A stretch of DNA of 5,227 nucleotides from Paracoccaceae bacterium (GTDB lineage Bacteria > Pseudomonadota > Alphaproteobacteria > Rhodobacterales > Rhodobacteraceae). Below, piece by piece: positions 1 to 4,699 of the stretch. Below the pieces are notes generated by a model. The model did no database searches and had not been told where the DNA came from. It was given only the letters and a program-made list of their open reading frames with translations. A program made the translations under genes and the position numbers. Location: assembly GCA_015485015.1 (NCBI GenBank), contig WFUK01000298.1, forward strand, positions 1-5,227, read 5' to 3'. The number at the start of each line of letters is the position of its first letter. The first letter of the stretch is position 1.

Positions 1-148
1 CCACGGTTTCGCGCACCGCTTCGGCCTCGTCCTTGGCAGGGCAAAAGCACATCATCGCCGCCCCCGTGGCATTTTCCGGCAGCCCATCGCCTTCTTTGCG
101 GCCAATTTCGACCGTCAGGGTATATACGTTGATTTTCTCGTCAGTCAT
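1..148 (-). CDS. Small conserved hypothetical protein, N-terminal part only, downstream of dapD
   Basis: The reading frame starts at ATG 148-146 and stays open for 49 codons to the left edge, so the C-terminus lies outside the window. It begins MTDEKINVYTLTVEIGR and continues through a Gly/Ala-rich stretch with a Cys-Phe-Cys at residues 34-36, then an acidic segment. There is no signal peptide or membrane segment in the visible part. The start lies three bases after the dapD stop, and the end of dapD supplies a Shine-Dalgarno-like AGGGATTAGGA, so the two genes are almost certainly one transcript with coupled translation. I do not recognise a named family and propose no function. The tight linkage hints at a housekeeping role tied to dapD, but that is inference from position only. 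Confidence 0.75.
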   Translation of the reverse strand, partial: MTDEKINVYTLTVEIGRKEGDGLPENATGAAMMCFCPAKDEAEAVRETV

Positions 149-151
149 GTC

Positions 152-979
152 CTAATCCCTCAGCAAATCATTAATCGAGGTTTTGCTCCGCGTCCGCTCA
201 TCCACCCGCTTCACAATAATCGCGGCATAAAGGTTTACCCCGTTTTTGCTTGGCATCGATCCCGCAACCACCACCGAGTAGGGCGGCACCTCGCCAAACA
301 TCACTTCGCCGGTTTCACGGTCCACAATCTTGGTGGATTTGCCGATGAAAACCCCCATGCCCAGCACCGAGCCTTCCCGCACGATACAGCCCTCGACCAC
401 CTCGGAGCGCGCGCCGATAAAGCAGTTATCCTCGATAATCGTTGGCCCTGCCTGCATCGGCTCCAGCACGCCGCCAATGCCGACACCGCCGGAAAGATGC
501 ACATGCTTGCCGATCTGCGCACAAGAGCCAACCGTGGCCCAGCCATCAACCATCGAGCCTTCGCCGACATAAGCGCCGATATTCACGAAGCTCGGCATCA
601 GCACCACGCCGGGCGCAATATAAGCCGAGCGCCGCACGATAGACCCCGGCACAGCGCGAAACCCCGCATCGCGCCACTGGTTTTCACCCCAGCCCTGCCA
701 TTTGCTCGGCACCTTGTCCCACCAGCTGGCATTGCCATTGCTGCCCTCGATCATCGCCATATCATTCAGGCGAAACGATAGCAGCACCGCCTTTTTCGCC
801 CATTGATTTACATGCCATTCGCCGTTTTCGCGCGGTTCGGCCACGCGCAGGCTGCCGCTATCCAGTGCGGTCAGCGTGTCCTCGATCGCCTCGCGCACCT
901 CGCCTTTGGTGGCAGGGCTGATGCTATCGCGCGCTTCCCACGCGGCTTCGATGGCGGTTTCTAGCTGGGTGTTTGACAT
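152..979 (-). CDS. dapD: 2,3,4,5-tetrahydropyridine-2,6-dicarboxylate N-succinyltransferase (DapD)
   Basis: DapD transfers succinyl from succinyl-CoA to tetrahydrodipicolinate in the succinylase branch of diaminopimelate and lysine synthesis; it is a cytosolic trimer. The 275-residue length matches the family (about 274). Residues 1-110 form the N-terminal domain. Residues about 112-240 carry the hexapeptide repeats of a left-handed beta-helix, with the family hallmark [11 protein letters not shown] at 164-173. Asp145 (in MVDGWATVG) and Glu193 (in RSEVVEG) have the 48-residue spacing of the Asp141/Glu189 catalytic pair described for characterised DapD enzymes. The C-terminus [15 protein letters not shown] is also typical. 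The ATG at 979 has GGAG seven to ten bases upstream. It is the first gene of its transcript, followed after three bases by a small conserved gene. The assignment is secure. Confidence 0.97.
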   Translation of the reverse strand: MSNTQLETAIEAAWEARDSISPATKGEVREAIEDTLTALDSGSLRVAEPRENGEWHVNQWAKKAVLLSFRLNDMAMIEGSNGNASWWDKVPSKWQGWGENQWRDAGFRAVPGSIVRRSAYIAPGVVLMPSFVNIGAYVGEGSMVDGWATVGSCAQIGKHVHLSGGVGIGGVLEPMQAGPTIIEDNCFIGARSEVVEGCIVREGSVLGMGVFIGKSTKIVDRETGEVMFGEVPPYSVVVAGSMPSKNGVNLYAAIIVKRVDERTRSKTSINDLLRD

Positions 980-1019
980 GGGTTTCTCCGGAAAATTATA
1001 TATTTCCCTAGCCTATAAA

Positions 1020-1048
1020 GCTATATGGACGGCCACGCAATGCGCCAA
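1020..1048 (-). promoter_or_regulatory. Probable sigma70-type promoter of dapD
   Basis: Read on the minus strand, TTGGCG (1048-1043) is followed after exactly 17 bases by TATAGC (1025-1020), each matching four of six consensus bases. Initiation would fall near 1012, giving a leader of about 33 bases that includes the GGAG ribosome site of dapD. A closer match to the -10 box alone, TATAAT at about 999-994, would leave too short a leader for that site, so I prefer the upstream pair. This is a pattern match only. Confidence 0.35.
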
Positions 1049-1110
1049 ACCCGCCCTGGGCGGCGCGGAATTTGCTTGCGGTTTTGCCAGCGAAGGATTT
1101 AAGGAAAAGC

Positions 1111-1284
1111 ATGGATAAAGAAACCCGCATAAAAGCCGCCGCCAAGCGCGCGCTGCAAGAGGCCGAGGCCCGCAAGGCCAAAGCCCAGCCGCAAGACCTG
1201 CCCGAGGAGCTGGGCGGGCGCGATGGACCTGAGCCAATTCGATTCGGGGATTGGGAGAAAAAAGGCATTACGAGCGATTTTTAG
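1111..1284 (+). CDS. sdhAF4: Succinate dehydrogenase assembly factor 4 homologue (DUF1674)
   Basis: This 57-residue protein belongs to the DUF1674/SDHAF4 family. Members bind flavinylated SdhA, protect it and promote its joining to SdhB during assembly of respiratory complex II. Residues 1-27 are a basic, Ala-rich helical segment. Residues 36-57 are the family signature, with GGRDGPEPIRFGDWEKKG followed by the usual terminal Asp-Phe. I chose ATG 1111 because AAGGA sits five bases upstream at 1101-1105; an in-frame TTG at 1072 would add 13 residues with no ribosome site and nothing resembling the family. It is divergent from dapD. A secreted-protein gene follows 96 bases after its stop, and a decayed second copy of this gene lies about 0.9 kb downstream. 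The family call is secure; the function is carried over from characterised homologues. Confidence 0.92.
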   Translation: MDKETRIKAAAKRALQEAEARKAKAQPQDLPEELGGRDGPEPIRFGDWEKKGITSDF

Positions 1285-1380
1285 GCGATCTATTCGCGCA
1301 AAACTGGTTCTTCAGACTTGATTTTGCCTGCGATTCAACCGATGGTGCGGCTTTGATCTTAACCATATGGATATCTATTT

Positions 1381-1929
1381 ATGCGATTTATTTTACTGTT
1401 CCTAACGCTGTTTTCGCTGCCGCTGCGCGCGCAGGAAATGCTGCCTGAATACCAGAACCTAGGCTATATTGATTTGCTCATGGAGGGCGAAGAGCGGCGG
1501 TTTCCGATTGTCGCCACGTCTGAGCGCTCCTTTGCCAATAAATACGAGCTTAGCCGCGAAAACGGCATTTTCAAAATCAGGCTGGCCGGGGTGACGCCGA
1601 GCGAAGACGGGAACTGGGAATTCCCGATGGTTTCGATTGATATAACCACCCATACAAACGAGATGTTCCGCTCGATCTATATTGATTATGCTACCGGATA
1701 CTTTCGGGATGACTACTCTTTTAGAGCGTCCACCCAAGAGCAAACGGCGGTTTATGGTGAGCTTGTTGAGGGCGAAAACGGCTTGGTGGAGTTCGCATTT
1801 CGCGGCCAATTAGTGCATTATGATGTTGACCCTGAAACGCGCGTATCCACCCCGCAAGCGGGCAAGGCTCCGGTTGAAATATCTGGCCGCGTTAGCGTGA
1901 TCATTCCGGAAGAATACCGCGAAGACTAG
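1381..1929 (+). CDS. Secreted protein of unknown family, paralogue A
   Basis: I do not recognise the family. The 182-residue product starts with a signal-peptide-like segment: one Arg, a Leu/Phe-rich core at residues 4-15, and a likely signal peptidase I site after Ala17 (PLRA before QE). There is no lipobox and no cysteine anywhere in the protein. The mature part alternates hydrophobic and polar residues with many aromatics, suggesting a beta-rich periplasmic domain with no further membrane segment. It matches the 182-residue protein encoded at 2309-2857 without gaps at 123 positions. The most conserved blocks are GENGLVEFAF at 131-140 and the end IPEEYRED. The ribosome site is weak (only TGGA, nine bases upstream), weaker than in the paralogue. 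The gene could be read with sdhAF4, since no terminator separates them. Confidence 0.85.
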   Translation: MRFILLFLTLFSLPLRAQEMLPEYQNLGYIDLLMEGEERRFPIVATSERSFANKYELSRENGIFKIRLAGVTPSEDGNWEFPMVSIDITTHTNEMFRSIYIDYATGYFRDDYSFRASTQEQTAVYGELVEGENGLVEFAFRGQLVHYDVDPETRVSTPQAGKAPVEISGRVSVIIPEEYRED

Positions 1930-2308
1930 GCCTATCGCACCAATGCCGTGCTGCTGGCTAAAAAATTCTGGCCTGCGGCAGGGCAATTTGGAATGTGGGC
2001 TTACCGTTCCCTCTGCGGGCTTCCGTATGGATGCTAACAGTTGTTAATGAGACCCGCCAGCAGACGCCCTTCCTGTCAAGCACATCTTTAAGTAAGTTAG
2101 CCGCCGCGAGGCGAGCCGCTCGATTTGGCAGAGGCGCGCGGGTATGATGGGCCTGAGCCTATACGCTTTGGTGATTGGGAAAAAAAGGGTATTGCGAGCG
2201 ATTTCTAGGCTCATTGTGCATTCTGAAAACTGACGCAGATATGTCTTGCTTTCCAAACCCTTTCCGCCAAAAGTGGATCTTTGAAATTATAACCTTAAGG
2301 ATATTTGC
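1930..2308 (+). other. Contents of the 379-base stretch between the two secreted-protein genes
   Basis: From 1930 to about 1992 the sequence resembles the 3' flank of paralogue B. From about 1993 to 2096 I see no convincing gene, promoter or terminator; a 38-codon frame from ATG 2031 to TGA 2147 overlaps the decayed sdhAF4 but has no ribosome site. From 2097 to 2208 is the decayed sdhAF4. From 2209 to 2308 is the spacer homologous to that upstream of paralogue A, ending in a good ribosome site (AAGGA, 2297-2301) for paralogue B. TATAAC at 2288-2293 could be a -10 box, but I find no matching -35. Confidence 0.7.
2097..2208 (+). pseudogene. Decayed second copy of sdhAF4 (DUF1674)
   Basis: From 2122 the frame reads Asp-Leu-Ala-Glu and then DGPEPIRFGDWEKKGIASDF before the TAG at 2206-2208. 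This is the complete DUF1674 signature, with one residue changed from the intact gene (Thr to Ala). The same frame is closed by a TAG at 2098-2100 and has no plausible start apart from a TTG at 2125. In a neighbouring frame, bases 2097-2120 read Leu-Ala-Ala-Ala-Arg-Arg-Ala-Ala, which resembles the AAAKRA of the intact N-terminal helix. An internal deletion of roughly a dozen codons that also shifted the frame would explain both facts. It lies 100 bases before secreted paralogue B, as the intact gene lies 96 bases before paralogue A. The C-terminal match is certain; the deletion account is inference. Confidence 0.85.
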
Positions 2309-2857
2309 ATGCGTTTTCTTCTATTGATTCTAACCCTGTTTTCCCTCCCGCTGCACGCGCAAGAGCTGCTGCCGAAATACCAAGTTTTAGGCTATATTGA
2401 TCTGGTTATGGAGGGCGAAGAGCGGCAATTTCCTATTATTGCGCTTGACGGTCGGTCTTTTGCCAATAAATACCAACTTGATAGAGACTCCGGCATGTTC
2501 AAATACCGGCTAGCCGGTGTGAGTGTGCGCAGCGACGGTGAGTGGGATTATCCGATGATTTCGGTTGATATTACCACGCATGATGAAGAGTCGGGCCGCT
2601 CGACATATATTACCTATTCAACAGAAGCTTACCGCAGCGATTATATTTTCAGATCGTCAACCTCCGAGCAAACGGCCTCTTTTGAGGCGTTCGTTGAGGG
2701 GGAAAATGGCTTGGTCGAGTTCGCATTTCGGGCCCAGCTGATTCATTATGATGTTGACGGAGATGCCGGTATTTTTATGCCCCAAGAGGGTAAAGCACCC
2801 GTTGATATTACGGGTCGGGTGAGCGTGACCATTCCGGAAGAATACCGCGAAGATTAA
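2309..2857 (+). CDS. Secreted protein of unknown family, paralogue B
   Basis: This is a second 182-residue secreted protein, about 68% identical to the product of 1381-1929 with no gaps. The signal-peptide-like start is kept (Leu-rich core, likely cleavage after Ala17 in PLHA before QE), and again there is no cysteine. Changes cluster at residues 71-79, 91-110, 121-129 and 150-157, with almost none at 131-140 or 165-182. That mosaic fits an open, selected gene rather than random drift, so both copies are probably functional. The ribosome site AAGGA at 2297-2301 lies seven bases before the ATG. Its third positions look richer in A and T than those of rimP or dapD. The intact sdhAF4 partner of unit A is replaced here by a broken copy. 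Function is unknown; the export signal suggests the periplasm. Confidence 0.85.
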   Translation: MRFLLLILTLFSLPLHAQELLPKYQVLGYIDLVMEGEERQFPIIALDGRSFANKYQLDRDSGMFKYRLAGVSVRSDGEWDYPMISVDITTHDEESGRSTYITYSTEAYRSDYIFRSSTSEQTASFEAFVEGENGLVEFAFRAQLIHYDVDGDAGIFMPQEGKAPVDITGRVSVTIPEEYRED

Positions 2858-2877
2858 ACTCTTCGCTTACCATCCTC

Positions 2878-2909
2878 GCCGCTGGCCAGAAGGCTTTGTG
2901 GATAGCGGC
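2878..2909. repeat. Imperfect inverted repeat after paralogue B
   Basis: GCCGCT (2878-2883) and AGCGGC (2904-2909) are perfect inverted arms. A further CCA/TGG pair inside them follows a two-base mismatch, so a stem with an internal loop is possible. No T-run follows, so it is not a convincing intrinsic terminator. It may be only a weak structure in the 3' flank. Confidence 0.3.
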
Positions 2910-2936
2910 AAGGATGTTTGGATCTCTGTTTGGGCC

Positions 2937-2964
2937 TTGATTATGTTTACACAGTGTCTATATT
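2937..2964 (+). promoter_or_regulatory. Probable promoter of the ABM-tetR pair
   Basis: TTGATT (2937-2942) and TATATT (2959-2964) are separated by 16 bases and match four and five of six consensus positions. Initiation would fall near 2971. A second reading, TTTACA (2946-2951) with CACAAT (2969-2974) at 17 bases, is nearly as good. Both lie inside the large inverted repeat at 2940-2985, so a protein bound there would block transcription either way. Confidence 0.45.
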
Positions 2965-2985
2965 TAGTCACAATGTAAACATAAT
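2940..2985. promoter_or_regulatory. Long interrupted palindrome, probable TetR-family operator
   Basis: ATTATGTTTACA (2940-2951) and TGTAAACATAAT (2974-2985) are perfect 12-base inverted arms. Symmetry resumes inward around the same centre: GTG (2954-2956) pairs with CAC (2969-2971), and CTA (2958-2960) with TAG (2965-2967). The whole 46 bp thus forms one interrupted palindrome. The left part also holds a smaller dyad, ACAC-A-GTGT (2949-2957). The element covers the likely promoter and ends one base before the GGAG ribosome site of the ABM gene. The TetR-family gene at 3387-3947 is the obvious candidate to bind it. The symmetry is read directly; the binding partner is inference. Confidence 0.7.
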
Positions 2986-2995
2986 GGAGCCTACA

Positions 2996-3343
2996 ATGAC
3001 AAATTCAAACACCCTCGACCACGGTAATACCGTTTTTGTATTTACCGAAATCATCACCCCGAAGGAGGGTCATGCTAAAGATGTGCTGGCCGTCTCAAAG
3101 CGTAGTATGGAGCCGTTGAAGGGCCAGCCGGGCTTGATTCAGGTGATGCTCAGCACATCGGAAAAGAAAGCCGGTGAGATTACCACCGTTACGGTTTGGG
3201 AATCCAAAGACGATTTCCAGAATTTCATGAAGACCGATGCCGTTGCCGCTCTTCTCAAATCCGACGATATGAAAAATATCAAGGGCTGGATGGCGGATTA
3301 TCAAATGTTGATGTCAAATCTTGTTGAAGGATGGCATGGCTGA
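2996..3343 (+). CDS. Antibiotic biosynthesis monooxygenase (ABM) domain protein
   Basis: This 115-residue protein has the size and pattern of the small dimeric alpha/beta ABM fold. An opening beta strand (TVFVFTEI, 12-19) is followed by a Pro-Lys-Glu-Gly-His turn, an amphipathic helix (about 25-40), a GxPGLIQVML-like strand (43-52), a second strand ending VTVWES (65-70) and the DDFQNFMKTDA helix (72-82). Family members include quinol monooxygenases, haem-degrading enzymes and many uncharacterised proteins, so the substrate cannot be read from sequence. ATG 2996 has GGAG six bases upstream. The in-frame ATGs at 2918 and 2984 lie in or before the operator, and the residues they would add do not resemble the family. 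The TetR gene follows after 43 bases, suggesting one self-regulated transcript that responds to a small aromatic or oxidant. Confidence 0.82.
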   Translation: MTNSNTLDHGNTVFVFTEIITPKEGHAKDVLAVSKRSMEPLKGQPGLIQVMLSTSEKKAGEITTVTVWESKDDFQNFMKTDAVAALLKSDDMKNIKGWMADYQMLMSNLVEGWHG

Positions 3344-3386
3344 TAAGCTCCTCAACAGGTGCAAGCGGAATTGAAAGGCGGGGCCA

Positions 3387-3947
3387 ATGTCAAAACACAA
3401 GGCCCGCCAGCAGGCCCGCATTGTGAGCGCGGCGATGGAGGTCATCCAGAAAGAGGGCCTGAGCCGCGTGAACATGTCCAAGCTGGCCGAGGCGGCGGGG
3501 ATGACCCGCCAAACGCTTTATAACCACTTTCCCGATGTCGAAAGCATTATCATCACCACGCTGGATATGCACGGCGAGGCGATGCTGACCCATCTGAAAG
3601 CGGCCATGGCGGGGGCCAATAGCGCCCGTGCCAAGCTGGAGGCTTACGGCGCATTCCAGATTGAAGCCGCCTCACCCGAGCATGCTCTGATCCCGTTGGA
3701 AGCCGGGCTTTCGGCCAAGGCGCGCAGCCACATCGCCGAACATGAGGAAGCTGTGTTTGCGCTGTTACGGCACACCATCGAGGCTGGTTTGCAAACTGGT
3801 GAATTTACCGCCGATACAGCCCCGCCAATTCTGGCCGGTTTGGTGCATGGATTGGTGCAGGGTGGCGTTGCCTCGGCCCTGCGCCACCCCGCACAAAAAC
3901 CCGAGGTGCTGACGGCTCTTGGCACCGCGCTGCGCACGCTCCTTTAA
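3387..3947 (+). CDS. TetR/AcrR-family transcriptional regulator
   Basis: The 186-residue length is normal for TetR-family repressors. Residues 6-50 form the N-terminal DNA-binding domain. Its helix-turn-helix spans about 29-48, with VNMSKLAEAAGMTRQTLYNHF as the recognition region and the family-typical Leu-Tyr-x-His-Phe at its end. The remainder is helical and Ala/Leu-rich, as expected of the ligand-binding and dimer domain, and does not reveal the inducer. AAAGG at 3374-3378, eight bases before the ATG, is the ribosome site. The gene lies 43 bases behind the ABM gene on the same strand. The long palindrome at 2940-2985 is the likely binding site, so the protein would repress both the ABM gene and itself. 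The family is secure; the target and signal are inferred. Confidence 0.93.
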   Translation: MSKHKARQQARIVSAAMEVIQKEGLSRVNMSKLAEAAGMTRQTLYNHFPDVESIIITTLDMHGEAMLTHLKAAMAGANSARAKLEAYGAFQIEAASPEHALIPLEAGLSAKARSHIAEHEEAVFALLRHTIEAGLQTGEFTADTAPPILAGLVHGLVQGGVASALRHPAQKPEVLTALGTALRTLL

Positions 3948-3977
3948 CTTCGGGCCTTTTGCTTCAGGAATTTGCCC

Positions 3978-4006
3978 TTGCCTTCCCGCACCCCGCGCTC
4001 TATATA
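3978..4006 (+). promoter_or_regulatory. Probable promoter of rimP-nusA
   Basis: TTGCCT (3978-3983) and TATATA (4001-4006) are separated by exactly 17 bases and each match four of six consensus positions. Initiation would be near 4013, leaving an untranslated leader of about 115 bases before rimP. The pair lies 31 bases after the tetR stop, in otherwise GC-rich sequence. Confidence 0.5.
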
Positions 4007-4018
4007 GCTCCTAACAGC

Positions 4019-4044
4019 GGTTGATGAGGTCCAAACTTATCACC
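4019..4044 (+). promoter_or_regulatory. Predicted leader hairpin upstream of rimP
   Basis: GGT (4019-4021) pairs with ACC (4042-4044), and after a single bulged T, GATGAG (4023-4028) pairs with CTTATC (4036-4041), including one G-U pair. The loop is seven bases (4029-4035). It starts a few bases after the predicted transcription start and precedes the terminator hairpin by 12 bases. CGGT (4018-4021) could instead pair with ACCG (4045-4048), so alternative folds exist. Confidence 0.4.
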
Positions 4045-4056
4045 ACCGAATTTCTG

Positions 4057-4079
4057 ACGGGCCGCGCGCCCGTTTTTTT
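4057..4079 (+). terminator. Intrinsic terminator between the rimP promoter and rimP (possible attenuator)
   Basis: ACGGGC (4057-4062) and GCCCGT (4068-4073) form a perfect six-base GC-rich stem with a five-base loop, and the T-run 4073-4079 follows immediately. This is a classic rho-independent terminator. It could end transcripts from tetR, whose stop is 110 bases upstream. Because it lies downstream of the best rimP promoter candidate, it would also stop transcripts entering rimP-nusA unless bypassed. Confidence 0.85.
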
Positions 4080-4128
4080 GTGCTTGCTCGTTTTATGCCC
4101 GCCCGTTTTTGTGCCCGAAAGGCTACCT

Positions 4129-4695
4129 ATGTCAGATCTTATCGCTTCCTCCGCCATTGATCGGCGGCTGGCCGCCATTGTTACCCCCGTGATCGAGGGG
4201 CTTGGCTATGAGCTGGTGCGCATTCGCTTGATGAGCGGCAAGCGTATTAGCCTGCAAATCATGGCCGATAAGCCCGAGGGCGGGATTGTGGTGGATGATT
4301 GCGCCAAAATCTCGCTGGCGGTTTCGGCGGTGCTGGATGTGGAAGACCCGATCGAGGATGAATACGCGCTGGAGGTTTCCTCCCCCGGTATTGATCGGCC
4401 TTTGACCCGCCTGAAAGATTTCGAAACCTTTAATGGCTATGCCGTTAAGCTGATGACCCACGATCTGATCGAGGGCCGCAAGCGCTTTTCGGGTGAGCTG
4501 CGCGGGGTGGAAAATGGCGAGATCCTGATCGAGATCGCCGAGGGCACAATTGGCCTGCAATTTGAATGGCTGTCCGAGGCCAAGCTTTTGCTGACAGATG
4601 AATTGATCGCCGAGAGCCTGAAGGCTCGCAAAGATGCCGGCGTGATTACTGAAGAATTTGACGAGGTGGATACCTCGGAAACGACAGAGGACTGA
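4129..4695 (+). CDS. rimP: Ribosome maturation factor RimP
   Basis: RimP binds the 30S precursor and is needed for efficient maturation of the small ribosomal subunit; it acts in the cytosol. The 188-residue protein has the N-terminal alpha/beta domain (about 10-90), with [11 protein letters not shown] at 24-34 and the hallmark [13 protein letters not shown] at 81-93, followed by the SH3-like C-terminal domain (about 95-155) and an acidic tail. I chose ATG 4129, with AAAGG at 4118-4122. An upstream in-frame TTG at 4021 would add 36 residues translated from the leader and across the terminator, which is implausible. nusA starts four bases after the stop, the usual order in bacteria. An intrinsic terminator in the leader may regulate both genes. 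Confidence 0.96.
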   Translation: MSDLIASSAIDRRLAAIVTPVIEGLGYELVRIRLMSGKRISLQIMADKPEGGIVVDDCAKISLAVSAVLDVEDPIEDEYALEVSSPGIDRPLTRLKDFETFNGYAVKLMTHDLIEGRKRFSGELRGVENGEILIEIAEGTIGLQFEWLSEAKLLLTDELIAESLKARKDAGVITEEFDEVDTSETTED

Positions 4696-4699
4696 GAAA

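Larger units (their letters stand above)
1111..1992 (+). repeat. Unit A of a diverged direct duplication (sdhAF4 + secreted-protein gene + 3' flank)
   Basis: This is the intact member of a repeated unit. Its spacer between the sdhAF4 stop and the secreted-protein start is 96 bases, against 100 in unit B. The last 20 or so bases of the spacer resemble unit B (TTAACC..ATGGATAT against TATAACC..AAGGATAT). Similarity continues about 60 bases past the secreted-protein stop, through a shared GCTGGC and then GCGGCA and TTTGGA. The left boundary is approximate, because the 5' half of the second sdhAF4 is badly decayed. Confidence 0.75.
2097..2922 (+). repeat. Unit B of the diverged direct duplication
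   Basis: This is the second member of the repeated unit, with the order decayed sdhAF4, 100-base spacer, secreted-protein gene, and 3' flank similar to that of unit A up to about 2922. Homology is recognisable at protein level throughout the secreted gene and at base level in the sdhAF4 3' end (52 of 63 bases identical, counting the stop codon). The ends are approximate. I see no target-site duplications or transposase, so the mechanism is open: an old tandem duplication, or recombination with DNA from a related lineage. Confidence 0.72.

Noticed and set aside
1051..1063. CCGCC-CTG-GGCGG hairpin between dapD and sdhAF4
   Set aside because: It is short, has no T-run, and lies in GC-rich sequence where such matches are frequent; an operator role cannot be supported.
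1072..1110. Extension of sdhAF4 from TTG 1072
   Set aside because: There is no ribosome site upstream of the TTG, whereas ATG 1111 has AAGGA at proper spacing and gives a family-like N-terminus.
1459..1809. A 116-codon minus-strand frame
   Set aside because: It is antisense to secreted paralogue A, and the frame is not preserved opposite paralogue B.
1972..1982. Perfect short palindrome CCTGCGGCAGG after paralogue A
   Set aside because: The loop is a single base and no T-run follows, so it cannot work as a terminator; no partner protein is suggested.
2031..2147. A 38-codon plus-strand frame from ATG 2031
   Set aside because: It has no ribosome site. Only its Ala-Ala-Ala-Arg-Arg-Ala part resembles anything (the N-terminal helix of SdhAF4), so it is better viewed as debris of the decayed copy.
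1930..2308. A mobile element as the cause of the duplication
   Set aside because: I found no transposase fragment, terminal inverted repeats or target-site duplications around either unit.
2918..2995. N-terminal extension of the ABM protein from ATG 2918 or ATG 2984
   Set aside because: These bases form the promoter and operator; ATG 2996 has a well-placed GGAG, and the ABM fold begins after it.
3644..3937. A 97-codon minus-strand frame
   Set aside because: It lies inside tetR on the opposite strand, has no ribosome site, and has a Cys/Pro/Ser-rich composition typical of antisense reading of an Ala/Leu-rich gene.
4021..4128. N-terminal extension of rimP by 36 residues from TTG 4021
   Set aside because: It would be translated through the intrinsic terminator hairpin and T-run, lacks a ribosome site, and is not part of RimP.
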